Positions 36,659 through 46,222 of a DNA stretch of 64,000 bases are shown in pieces (within the stretch, counting starts at the first letter, position 1; each line of letters begins with the position of its first letter). Origin of the DNA: Rothia sp. (in: high G+C Gram-positive bacteria) (GTDB lineage Bacteria > Actinomycetota > Actinomycetes > Actinomycetales > Micrococcaceae); contig JAUMWB010000002.1 of the NCBI GenBank assembly GCA_030529845.1, positions 79,170 to 143,169 on the forward strand. Direction: 5' to 3'. The notes below the pieces were generated by a model that saw only the letters and a list, made by a program, of their open reading frames with translations, was not told the DNA's origin and did not search any database. Made by a program: the position numbers and the translations under genes.

Positions 36659-36991
36659 GCCTAGGGGAAGCATTATTTTGCCCCTCTGCGGTACCCGAGC
36701 GACTAGGGCAAGGTGCTGCTGTCGCACATCGCCGGTATCTACAAGACCCGGTTCAGGAACCCTGTGGATAGCCTCTTGAAGCCGTCATAGAGACGTCATC
36801 ACTGCACCGTTTATCGCTTGTAACGCTGACCCAAACCCCGCCCCACTAGCTTCACTAGTGGGGCGGGGTTTTCCACAGGTTCTCGCTTTCTTCCGCTACC
36901 AGGCCTCTCTCCCCTAGGCTCAAGGTCATCAGGCACCTCTACCTAGCGGTACCTGCCCAACCCTTAGACCTAACCTTAAAAGGAGAGCCCC
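36659..36991. other. Intergenic region between histidine kinase and WXG100 gene
   Basis: 333 bp. It holds a strong hairpin terminator (36834-36872) and the ribosome binding site AAGGAGAG of the WXG100 gene. No other gene is seen. Confidence 0.55.
36834..36872 (+). terminator. Terminator of the two-component operon
   Basis: Perfect 16-bp inverted repeat AACCCCGCCCCACTAG / CTAGTGGGGCGGGGTT, 5-base loop, followed by TT. Confidence 0.85.
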
Positions 36992-37282
36992 ATGGCCCAG
37001 TTCAATGTCGATGCAGGCCTCATTGCCAGCAAATCAGCCCAGGCCCGCGCCCAGGTAGAGACCATCGTTTCGGAGGTAAATGCCCTGACCGCTTCCCTCC
37101 AGGACCTTCAAGGATCGTGGACGGGCTCTGCGTCCGCTAACTTCCAGGGCGTGCTCGCTAACTGGCGAGCTACCCAGCACCAGGTGGAAGAATCTATTGC
37201 CCAGATTAACGAGGCACTCTCACGAGCTGGTGTGAACTACTCAGAAACTGAAATGGCTAATGCCGCCATGTTTGTGGGTTAG
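36992..37282 (+). CDS. WXG100-family (ESAT-6-like) protein
   Basis: 96 residues, two amphipathic helices joined by the WXG-type turn, here SWTGSASANFQG. The N-terminal helix is AQFNVDAGLIASKSAQARAQ and the C-terminal helix HQVEESIAQINEALSRAGVN. Such proteins are type VII secretion substrates. No esxB partner, EccC ATPase or toxin gene is adjacent, so the secretion machine must be elsewhere. AAGGAGAG lies just upstream of the ATG. Its stop overlaps the stop of the converging RNase H gene by 4 bases. Confidence 0.88.
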   Translation: MAQFNVDAGLIASKSAQARAQVETIVSEVNALTASLQDLQGSWTGSASANFQGVLANWRATQHQVEESIAQINEALSRAGVNYSETEMANAAMFVG

Positions 37283-38199
37283 TCTCTCGTTGCGGTGTCC
37301 TGGCGGTAGCGGAGCTTCCAGCTGCCGCCAGTGAGCACCCAGGTACTGGAACGCACCAGGGTTCCCCGCGCTGTGGGAACCTTGGATACCAGTAGGGCTG
37401 CGCCCTGCCCCAGGGCTACCGACGACAGGTACTCAGGTTCCCCCGTCGTTGCACAGGCCCGCTCTCGGTAGGCCAGGACCGTTGCCCTATCTGTTGCCTG
37501 ACCACTCGGCACGATCCAGCTCAGCTCAGGGTCTAGGAGGGCACCCATTAGTTTTTCTGACCCGTAAATTGATGGTTTGAGCATCTGCTCTTCGTGGGCG
37601 AGCGCTTCTGCTACAGGGTCTACAGTACTTTCGGTTACCTGCCCCATGGATTCATGGGATTTCTGCCGATGGGCTGTAGCGACCTCTTCGGTAGTTGTGC
37701 CCTTGCCCCTTGGCCTCTCGCCCCGAGCAAGCCGCAAGCCGGGCCCGGCTTCTATCGGAGTGCCATCGCGGTAGGCCTGGGCAGCCCGGTTAGCCCGTTC
37801 ATCAGCGGCCTCGTTCAGGGGGTGACCGGTGTGCCCCTTCACCCATTCAAAGGAGTAGCTCCGCCCCTGAATAGCTCGATCAAGGGCCTGCATGAGGTCA
37901 ACGTTAAGTACCGGCTTACCGTTGCTTTTCTTCCAACCCTTTTTCTTCCAACCGGGCATCCACTTGGTGATGGAATTGATGGTGTACTGGCTATCGCAGA
38001 TGACGTGCAGGTGGTCCTCTGCCCGGTCTGCTGTTGCTTCAAACAGGTCAAGTACCGCTTTGAGCTCACCCATGTTGTTGGTTCCGTGTTCCCAACCACC
38101 GGCTGCCCAGTTATCTTCATTGATGTACCAGGCCCAGCCAGCGGGCCCGGGGTTACCCAGGGCAGAGCCATCTGCGGCAGCGATGATTTTTTCGGTCAT
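37279..38199 (-). CDS. RNase HI domain fused to an NTF2/DUF4440-like domain
   Basis: 306 residues. Residues 1-147 are ribonuclease HI with its acidic site: Asp in IAAADGSALGNPGPAGWAW, Glu in NNMGELKAVLD, Asp in HVICDSQYTINS, and the His loop KGHTGHPLNEAADERANRAA. A linker with Arg/Lys/Thr to about 195 leads into a 110-residue C-terminal domain (AEALAHEEQMLKPSIYGSEK ... LVRSSTWVLTGGSWKLRYRQ) that resembles DUF4440 cone-shaped NTF2-like domains. RNase HI removes RNA from RNA-DNA hybrids; the added domain's role is unknown. Convergent with the WXG100 gene. Confidence 0.82.
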   Translation of the reverse strand: MTEKIIAAADGSALGNPGPAGWAWYINEDNWAAGGWEHGTNNMGELKAVLDLFEATADRAEDHLHVICDSQYTINSITKWMPGWKKKGWKKSNGKPVLNVDLMQALDRAIQGRSYSFEWVKGHTGHPLNEAADERANRAAQAYRDGTPIEAGPGLRLARGERPRGKGTTTEEVATAHRQKSHESMGQVTESTVDPVAEALAHEEQMLKPSIYGSEKLMGALLDPELSWIVPSGQATDRATVLAYRERACATTGEPEYLSSVALGQGAALLVSKVPTARGTLVRSSTWVLTGGSWKLRYRQDTATRD

Positions 38200-38270
38200 A
38201 GTCCTCGAACTTTCAGGTTGCAGGCGCCTTTTATTCTACGCGCCGCCCCACCTGGAGCGTCACCGCTAGA

Positions 38271-39089
38271 ATGGTCATCATGGTTCACCCTTCAGCTACC
38301 GCCGAGGCAGCGAGCGCCCAGCTCACTCTTTTTTGTATGCCTACAGAAACCCTGCGGACGGGCCACGGCGTCAGCTGGCTGGCCTATGTTGGTCTAGCAG
38401 AACAGGCACGGGCCGCTGAATATAAAAATCCGGACGAGGCACTCGCCTTTGCCGCCCAACACACCCTCATGCGGTGTATGGCAGCCAGCCATTTAGGTGT
38501 TAAAGCTACTTCAGCTTCCGAGATACCCGTGGACCGCACCTGCTTCTTATGCACTAGCGGTCAGCCACATGGTAAGCCCCGTATCGAGGGGGTCAACCTC
38601 AGTATGGCAAAAGCTCTAGGGCTGGTGGCAGGGGTAACCGGACCGGCAGGGCTCAGTGTAGGGCTCGATCTCATTACTGTGCGCGGTAGCTACTACGATA
38701 GCTTTGACCGTATAGCCCTTGCCGACTACGAAAAGCGGGTGGTGGCGTCCTTACCTGCTCCTGAAGCAGCGCTAGCTAGGCACCTGCTCTGGAGTGCCAA
38801 AGAAGCGGTGCTCAAAGCCACCGGCTACGGCCTAGCTCTAGAACCCAAGAAGGTCATGCTGGCCCTACCTCCCCTACCCGCTACCTTAGAGCAAGCCCAG
38901 GGGCTGACGGCTAGGGCTTCAGTGCACCTGCCCGGCGAAACCGAGCCCCGCACCTACTGGATTACCTGGCAGGTACACGAGGGCACCTACCTCTTGGCAG
39001 TAGCCAGCAATTGCCCGCACACCTTAACCGTGCATGCGGTTACCACCCCTCTGATGGTGCGCCGAGTGCTAGACCAAGAGGCTAGCTAA
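38271..39089 (+). CDS. 4'-phosphopantetheinyl transferase superfamily protein (Sfp/EntD-like)
   Basis: 272 residues. The pseudo-dimeric Sfp fold motifs are present: GLSVGLDLITV (Mg-binding Asp) and LLWSAKEAVLKATGYGLAL (W-x-x-KEA-x-x-K). It would transfer phosphopantetheine from CoA to carrier proteins of a nonribosomal peptide or fatty acid system. Start may be ATG 38271 or 38280. It converges with an isochorismate synthase gene with only two bases between the stops, a pairing typical of catechol siderophore loci. The activity is inferred from motifs. Confidence 0.8.
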   Translation: MVIMVHPSATAEAASAQLTLFCMPTETLRTGHGVSWLAYVGLAEQARAAEYKNPDEALAFAAQHTLMRCMAASHLGVKATSASEIPVDRTCFLCTSGQPHGKPRIEGVNLSMAKALGLVAGVTGPAGLSVGLDLITVRGSYYDSFDRIALADYEKRVVASLPAPEAALARHLLWSAKEAVLKATGYGLALEPKKVMLALPPLPATLEQAQGLTARASVHLPGETEPRTYWITWQVHEGTYLLAVASNCPHTLTVHAVTTPLMVRRVLDQEAS

Positions 39090-39091
39090 CG

Positions 39092-40180
39092 CTACAGGGA
39101 GTTCAGTTCAAGCCCCAAGGCCCGGGCGAAGGTCCCCAGCTTGGTGGCGGTCTCGGCATGCTCACCGGCCGGGGTGGAATCCTTCACAATTCCAGCACCC
39201 GCGAAAAGGGTAGCCTCTTGTGGGGCAACCTCGGCACAGCGCAAGACCAGGTACCAGCTCCCCTGCCCACGAGCGTCCATGTAGCCCACCAGGCCACCGA
39301 AGAAGCCCCGATCAAAGGGCTCTAGCTCTTCAATCAGCTCCCGAGCCAGATCTGTAGGTGTACCGCAGATAGCGGGGGTGGGGTGAATGGCACGGGCAGC
39401 CTGGAGTGAAGAGACACCGGGCAGCAGTTGACCGGTGACCGGCGTACTGAGATGCCAGAGCTGGGGGGTTGATATCAAAGAGGGAACCGCGGGCACATCC
39501 ATCTGCACGGTAAGGGCCTCTAGCCGCTGGCGGATATCGTTAACCACCGTTGCGTGCTCAGCTCTGTCTTTAGCAGACCGCATGAGAGCCTCACCGATTT
39601 GGGCATCGTCGGCACTCCCCGGGGCAGCAGTTCGGGCAGCGGAGCCAGCCAGGGGGACAGTTCGAAACGAGCTTCCCTCAGTCTGAAACACAAGCTCGGG
39701 CGAGGCACCCATGAGGTAGTTTCCGTTGGGTAGTTGGGCGCTAAAAACGGTAGCCCGCTGCTGCTGAGCACGCAGGGTATCAAAGAGACGGGGCAGGTTC
39801 AGTTCTTGCTCATACCGCACCCGTAGCAGGCGGGCCAAGACGACCTTATCGAGCTGACCCCGGTTCATGAGTTCAACAGCTCGAGCCACAGAGGACCGGT
39901 AGCCCTCGTTATCTTCCCCATCTACTCGGCTTGGAGCAGGCTGTTCCATCGTGTCATCAGCGGGCAAAGGAATATCTTCTCGCACCCACCTCTCGGGCAC
40001 AGCAAGCTGAGCCGGAGCGTCCGGGTCAAAAGGTATCAGCCCCACTACCGCTGAGCCCCGACGCTGGGCCAGGCTCAGGGCGTCTGCCTCGTCCACCGGA
40101 GTCAGGGCACCTTCGGCCCGTACTACGGTAGTGCCTTCAGCCAGCATAAAAGGCGAAGGCAGGGCAGAGAGCTGAGGCAT
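39092..40180 (-). CDS. Isochorismate synthase (EntC/DhbC-like)
   Basis: 362 residues of the chorismate-using enzyme family. Key parts: KVVLARLLRV with the catalytic-site Lys, LMGASPELVFQ, VPLAGSAARTA, the Glu in DRAEHATVVNDIR, the HPTPAICGTPTDLARELI signature, and FAGAGIVKDSTPAGEHAETA. Size is closer to EntC/DhbC (about 390 residues) than to the longer MenF, which favours siderophore over menaquinone synthesis, though MenF cannot be excluded. ATG 40180 (MPQLSALPS) is used; a GTG at 40195 would add five residues. Adjacent to the phosphopantetheinyl transferase gene. Confidence 0.85.
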   Translation of the reverse strand: MPQLSALPSPFMLAEGTTVVRAEGALTPVDEADALSLAQRRGSAVVGLIPFDPDAPAQLAVPERWVREDIPLPADDTMEQPAPSRVDGEDNEGYRSSVARAVELMNRGQLDKVVLARLLRVRYEQELNLPRLFDTLRAQQQRATVFSAQLPNGNYLMGASPELVFQTEGSSFRTVPLAGSAARTAAPGSADDAQIGEALMRSAKDRAEHATVVNDIRQRLEALTVQMDVPAVPSLISTPQLWHLSTPVTGQLLPGVSSLQAARAIHPTPAICGTPTDLARELIEELEPFDRGFFGGLVGYMDARGQGSWYLVLRCAEVAPQEATLFAGAGIVKDSTPAGEHAETATKLGTFARALGLELNSL

Positions 40181-40271
40181 TTTACTTTCTTTCACACTTA
40201 TTCGGGGAGCGGAGTTGGGCTTCTTTCACCCTAGTACACAGGCCTGATGAGAGCCTAAAAATGGTGGCGCA

Positions 40272-41408
40272 CTAGCGGCTGCGTTTAAGCAGCATAATCG
40301 TCTCGTAGTGGCTACTGTGCGGGAACATGTCCATTACTTGCCCCTGCATGGGCTCCATCGACGGCATGCTTTTGAGGTCTTTAACGAGAGAGCGCAGGTT
40401 GCAACTCGAGTAGATGACCTGGTCGATGCCGCTACTCTCAATCCAGCGAGAAAGCTGCTCCCCCAGCCCTCGGCGGGGCGGGTTCACAATCAGCATCTCG
40501 GGCACTTGGCCGCTACTGGTGGCGTAATCGGGGGCATCCTGGGCAATGAAATGTAGACCCGCAAGTCCCCGTTCAGTGACGGTGCGCTGGGCAGAGGCAA
40601 TAGCTTCGCTACTAATTTCAATACCGGTCACGGTAGCCTCCGGCGGCATCACCGCTGCAGCGTGCAGGGCAAAGCCCCCTACCCCGCAGTAGAGGTCCCA
40701 GAGACTGGCCGGTGCAGCTTCGCTGACCCATGCCTGAGCCTGACGGTATAGGGCAGCTGCGATTGAGGTGTTGGTCTGGAAGAAGCTTTGGGGGCGCAGG
40801 TGCAGGGTCATATCGTTGACCTGCATGGGCAGGGTAGTGCGGTCGGTCAGAATAATCTCGTCGTCGCCCTCAACCAGGGCAACGTGTTCGCGCAGCAGGT
40901 TGACGCTCACTACCGCGAGCTGAGGTAGCTGGTTGTGAAGCCAGGGCAGTTCTCGTTTGAGCGCAACGACGAGTTTTTTGGAACGTAGAACAAAGCGAAC
41001 CATCAGTTCGCCGCTGTCGGAAGCGGTCACCAGAATGTTTTTGAGTTCCCCCCTGCGCTGGGGAACGCTGTAGGGGGTAAGGTCAGCCCGGCGAATGAGG
41101 TCAGCAAGGACGGGTATGGCTCGGCTAATTGCGGGCAAGTAGAGCTGGCAGTCGGTGAGGTCAATGCCCTGCCCCTGCCTGTCAAGAATACCGAGGGTGG
41201 GCTGCTGGGAGGTTCCGCCGACGACCAGCTTAGCCTTATTGCGGAAGGCCCGGTCTGAGCTGGCTACGGGTGGAAGCCAGCTCAGGGTCTGCCAGGGTTC
41301 AAGTAGGGCTTGGGCATCATGTTGCTTGCCCGCTAGCTGGTCAGCGTAGGGGGTTTCAAGCAGGGAACATGAGCGGCAGAGGCCGGCATCGAAGTAGTGG
41401 CAACGCAT
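40272..41408 (-). CDS. rlmC: 23S rRNA (uracil-C5)-methyltransferase, RlmC-like
   Basis: 378 residues. The N-terminal MRCHYFDAGLCRSC carries cysteines for an Fe-S cluster, with a fourth Cys in LTDCQLY. SAM-binding motif is DLYCGVGGFALHAAAV, and the catalytic Cys lies in VIYSSCNLRSLVKDL. The protein lacks a TRAM domain, which with the length is like E. coli RlmC (U747) rather than RlmD. It methylates a uracil of 23S rRNA. It may be co-transcribed with the isochorismate synthase gene 92 bp downstream. Confidence 0.9.
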   Translation of the reverse strand: MRCHYFDAGLCRSCSLLETPYADQLAGKQHDAQALLEPWQTLSWLPPVASSDRAFRNKAKLVVGGTSQQPTLGILDRQGQGIDLTDCQLYLPAISRAIPVLADLIRRADLTPYSVPQRRGELKNILVTASDSGELMVRFVLRSKKLVVALKRELPWLHNQLPQLAVVSVNLLREHVALVEGDDEIILTDRTTLPMQVNDMTLHLRPQSFFQTNTSIAAALYRQAQAWVSEAAPASLWDLYCGVGGFALHAAAVMPPEATVTGIEISSEAIASAQRTVTERGLAGLHFIAQDAPDYATSSGQVPEMLIVNPPRRGLGEQLSRWIESSGIDQVIYSSCNLRSLVKDLKSMPSMEPMQGQVMDMFPHSSHYETIMLLKRSR

Positions 41409-41468
41409 AGCTTCACTATTTTACAGCCCCTGCCACCGGTCGTATAGGCGGAGCTTTCGGCATAGAGA

Positions 41469-41498
41469 AACCGGCGCCTCGTTGCCGAGACGCCGGTT
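41469..41498 (-). terminator. Terminator of the 50-residue membrane protein gene
   Basis: AACCGGCG / CGCCGGTT inverted repeat with an inner CTCG/CGAG stem and TTGC loop, 28 bp after the stop. Confidence 0.75.
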
Positions 41499-41525
41499 CC
41501 AGGAAAACACAATCACTATTAACTC

Positions 41526-41678
41526 TTAGCCACCTGCACCAAATGCAAGATCGCGATGGAGAGCCTCAGCGCTCTTCTTCTCGAGCTTGGTCCAGCCGTC
41601 TGATGCGTAGGCAACAAGTAACATGGCCAGGAGTCCTACGATGATTGCGTAGAGAACAAGATTGACAATGGTAACCAT
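41526..41678 (-). CDS. 50-residue single-helix membrane protein
   Basis: A short frame from ATG 41678 to TAA 41526: one membrane helix (IVNLVLYAIIVGLLAMLLVA) with a short N-terminus, then a charged helix (WTKLEKKSAEALHRDLAF) and Gly-rich end. A GAGG-containing ribosome binding region lies upstream and a terminator hairpin downstream, so it is a complete transcription unit. No homologue recognised. Confidence 0.6.
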   Translation of the reverse strand: MVTIVNLVLYAIIVGLLAMLLVAYASDGWTKLEKKSAEALHRDLAFGAGG

Positions 41679-41871
41679 ATGCCTCACACCTTTCAGTTTC
41701 GCCTTTGATACTGATGAGTAAAAGTAAGAGAAGACCTCTTTAGTGATTTAAAGAATACCCACAGATGGGTGTGAAGTGCAATACTATTATCTAATTTTTT
41801 TAGTCATATTTTTGTGAGTTTTGTTGACCTGGGCATTTATAGGGTGAACCCGCCAAACAGCTCAGCTCCGG

Positions 41872-42189
41872 CTAGGCGTCCTGGCCAAACTGCCTCTGCT
41901 TCTGCTCCACGAAGCCCTGCACGCATTCTTCGAAAGAAAGTCCCGTACGTTCAGCGAGAACAGCCAACCACCAGGTGCATTCACCAATTTTGGAGGCCAG
42001 CTCATCAGCAGCCTCACTCGGCCAGCGTCCCTGCTGGGCCATCGCATAACGCCCCACCAACCCGGCGTCCGTCAGGAAGGCCAGGGCGTCCTCTTCAACT
42101 GACCAGCGGGTACCATGGTGGATCTCTTCAAGCTTGTGGTACTTGGCGCGGATATCGAGTGACTATTCGATCAGGTCCTGCAGATTCAC
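41872..42189 (-). pseudogene. MazG-like nucleotide pyrophosphohydrolase gene with an internal amber codon
   Basis: From GTG 42189 the frame reads VNLQDLIE, then TAG (42163-42165), then SLDIRAKYHKLEEIHHGTRW, EEDALAFLTDAGLVGRYAMA, ELASKIGECTWWLAVLAERT and a stop at 41872. The restored 105-residue protein fits MazG-like families: the helix with ELASKIGECTWW carries the Glu-rich metal site, and WSVEEDALAFLTD is the second family block. A single base change from CAG, GAG, TGG or similar would explain the stop. Either a recent nonsense pseudogene or an N-terminally shortened product from a downstream GTG. A further 150 bp upstream of it has no gene. Confidence 0.65.
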
Positions 42190-42263
42190 GGTGTCGTAAG
42201 CCTTGCTTTCTCGGTAGGCCCCGGACGGGGTTCCCTTTATTCTGTCATAGCAGAATAGAGCAA

Positions 42264-42305
42264 AAGCTCCGCTGCTCCTTGCCAGGGCAAGAAGCAGCGG
42301 AGCTT
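42264..42305 (-). terminator. Terminator of groEL
   Basis: AAGCTCCGCTGCT / AGCAGCGGAGCTT inverted repeat with inner CTTGCC / GGCAAG pairing, 50 bp past the groEL stop. Confidence 0.85.
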
Positions 42306-42354
42306 ACAGCGCATGAGAAACCGGCAATAAACCGGCTTCGTTAGGCGGGCGTGA

Positions 42355-44306
<1,952 letters not shown>

Positions 44307-45071
44307 CTAGCCTAGCTGGTAGGTGCCGGTTGCCGGGTTATAGATGTAGCTGCCGGCTGGGTCCAGGTAGAAGGTGCCAGTGGAAGGGTCGTAGCTGTAG
44401 CGCTCAACGTCGGCAGGTGTAGCAGAGCTAGTAGCCCCTGTTGTGCCCTCTACCTCAGTGCTATCACTGGCGGCCTCTTCGTCCGAGGCTGAGGGCGATG
44501 ACGCAGCCCCGGGAAGGCTGGCAGGGTCAAAGTCAGCTCCGAGCACCACATAGATAAGGCCGGTTTCTGCCTCATAGTCCTGGGCGATGGTAGGCAACCC
44601 CAGAGTATCGGCTATCTCGTTGGCTTCTGAGGACGCCCCGGTAGCGAAGTAGACCATAGATTCAGCAGCATAGGCCCCCGCCCAGTTAGCGGTAGCGCTT
44701 ACGGTATAGCCGGCTTCTTTCAGGGCAGCGCTTGCCTGGGCGGCTGCACCTGACGGGGCGCTGGAGTTATAGACCTCAACCGTCACGCTAGAGGGGTTGG
44801 TGATGGGGGTAGGCTCAGCAGTGGAGCTTGCCGAAGCGGTGGCCGTAGCGCTGCTTGCATCAGCAGCTTCAGGGGCATCGGTACGCGGAGAAATCACGTA
44901 CATAGTGCCACCCACAATCAGGGCCAGGATGCCGCTGATAATAATGGCCAATAGACCGGCGCGGGAGGTCGCAGTATCGACTACGGCACCGCGATAGGCG
45001 CCGCGGCGGGCCTTGTTCTCGTCGATATCGTCGAACTCATCGCGGGGGTAGCTGTTCACAGACGTCCTCAT
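44307..45071 (-). CDS. LytR C-terminal (LytR_C) domain membrane protein
   Basis: 254 residues with a cytoplasmic N-terminus (MRTSVNSYPRDEFDDIDENK), one membrane helix (AGLLAIIISGILALIVGGTM) and an extracellular part. The LytR_C domain spans about 95-190 (SVTVEVYNSSAPSGAAAQAS, AESMVYFATGASSEANEIAD). A C-terminal Ser/Glu-rich linker and a YDPSTGTFYLDPAGSYIYN repeat end the protein. ATG 45071 is preferred over an upstream start at 45137. With DUF3263 upstream it forms a conserved actinobacterial pair; function unclear, probably envelope-related. Confidence 0.85.
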   Translation of the reverse strand: MRTSVNSYPRDEFDDIDENKARRGAYRGAVVDTATSRAGLLAIIISGILALIVGGTMYVISPRTDAPEAADASSATATASASSTAEPTPITNPSSVTVEVYNSSAPSGAAAQASAALKEAGYTVSATANWAGAYAAESMVYFATGASSEANEIADTLGLPTIAQDYEAETGLIYVVLGADFDPASLPGAASSPSASDEEAASDSTEVEGTTGATSSATPADVERYSYDPSTGTFYLDPAGSYIYNPATGTYQLG

Positions 45072-45165
45072 TATCGTGCGCGGTGGCGGGCTTTTAGTTA
45101 CTAGGGTACACGCTAGGTAGTGGTGAAGCGGGCTCACGCTCGCTGCCGCCCCTCTCGCCGGTTCG

Positions 45166-45193
45166 CTAGCTGGCTCGCAAGCTCGCCAGCTAG
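45166..45193 (-). other. Hairpin between DUF3263 and LytR_C genes
   Basis: CTAGCTGGC / GCCAGCTAG, perfect 9-bp stem with a 10-base loop, no T run. Could be a processing site or weak attenuator within the operon. Confidence 0.5.
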
Positions 45194-45201
45194 ATTGCGG
45201 A

Positions 45202-45444
45202 CTAGGTTAGGGCGTCGCGTTTGAGCCGCAGGCGCCGGGTAAGGGCAGGCTCGGCGGCGATAGCCTTGGGGTTATCAATCAGCGCGTTGAGTTGCTGGTA
45301 GTAGGCCACCGGGGTGAGCCCAAGGGTGCTGCTGATAGCTTGTTCCTTACTGCCCTGGTATTTGAACCGTTTCTTTTCAAGGGCAAGGATGCTGAGCTCC
45401 AGCTCTGTGAGGCCCTGTGGAGGCTGGGGGATTTGACTGCTCAT
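45202..45444 (-). CDS. DUF3263 domain protein
   Basis: 80 residues of the actinobacterial DUF3263 family: [20 protein letters not shown] with the helix-turn-helix-like [20 protein letters not shown] and [12 protein letters not shown] end. Probably DNA-binding by the shape of the motif. Transcribed ahead of the LytR_C gene. Confidence 0.88.
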   Translation of the reverse strand: MSSQIPQPPQGLTELELSILALEKKRFKYQGSKEQAISSTLGLTPVAYYQQLNALIDNPKAIAAEPALTRRLRLKRDALT

Positions 45445-45506
45445 ATGACCTCTTTCGGTGGTCTAGTCTTAGTAGGGAGAATACCGCACCAGTTTCAAGG
45501 AGTACC

Positions 45507-46187
45507 GTGCCTGCCCGCCCCCTGCATGAGATTATGGCCCCTGACTGGGCCCAAGCCCTCGCCCCGGTGGAACCTCAGATTCGCGCTATGGGAAATTTCC
45601 TGCGAGCAGAACATGAGGCTGGACGGGCAACACTCCCCCCGGGTGCTGATATTTTCAGGGCTTTCACCTACCCTATGAGCGAGGTGAAAGTCCTGGTCAT
45701 TGGCCAGGACCCCTACCCCACTCCCGGGCATGCCATGGGCTTGAGCTTCTCGGTGCGCCCCGATGTGCGTCCGCTTCCTCGCTCCCTCCAAAATATCTAC
45801 AAGGAGCTCCAGGCTGATACCGGCCTTGTACCACCTGCCCACGGAGACCTCACTGCCTGGAGCGCCCAGGGGGTCATGCTCATGAACCGGGTGCTCTCGG
45901 TCGGCGCGGGCCAAGCTGGCTCCCACCGTAACCTGGGGTGGGAGCAGGTCACGACTGCCGCTATCGAAGCGCTGGCGCAGAGGGGCAAGCCCCTGGTGGG
46001 GCTACTCTGGGGTGCGGACGCCCGCAAGTGCAGGCCCCTGCTTGGCGGCTATCCCTGTGTTGAGTCCCCTCACCCGTCACCCCTGTCAGCATCACGAGGC
46101 TTCTTTGGTTCCCGTCCCTTTAGCCAAGTAAATGGGCTTCTGGTAGAGCAAGGGGCGCAACCTGTGGACTGGGCATTACCCCAATAA
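45507..46187 (+). CDS. ung: Uracil-DNA glycosylase, family 1
   Basis: 226 residues. Catalytic Asp68 in [20 protein letters not shown] and the His loop [20 protein letters not shown] are intact; [14 protein letters not shown] precedes it. Removes uracil from DNA to start base excision repair. The start is GTG 45507 with AAGGAG 6 bases upstream; the longer in-frame codons from 45417 lie in the promoter region of the divergent DUF3263 gene. Confidence 0.96.
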   Translation: MPARPLHEIMAPDWAQALAPVEPQIRAMGNFLRAEHEAGRATLPPGADIFRAFTYPMSEVKVLVIGQDPYPTPGHAMGLSFSVRPDVRPLPRSLQNIYKELQADTGLVPPAHGDLTAWSAQGVMLMNRVLSVGAGQAGSHRNLGWEQVTTAAIEALAQRGKPLVGLLWGADARKCRPLLGGYPCVESPHPSPLSASRGFFGSRPFSQVNGLLVEQGAQPVDWALPQ

Positions 46188-46222
46188 ATATATAGCTAAA
46201 AGAGCATATAGCTTTGTGAGAC

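Noticed and set aside
36312-36779. 155-codon frame overlapping the histidine kinase end
   Set aside because: Out-of-frame shadow of the kinase ATPase domain; extends over non-coding sequence.
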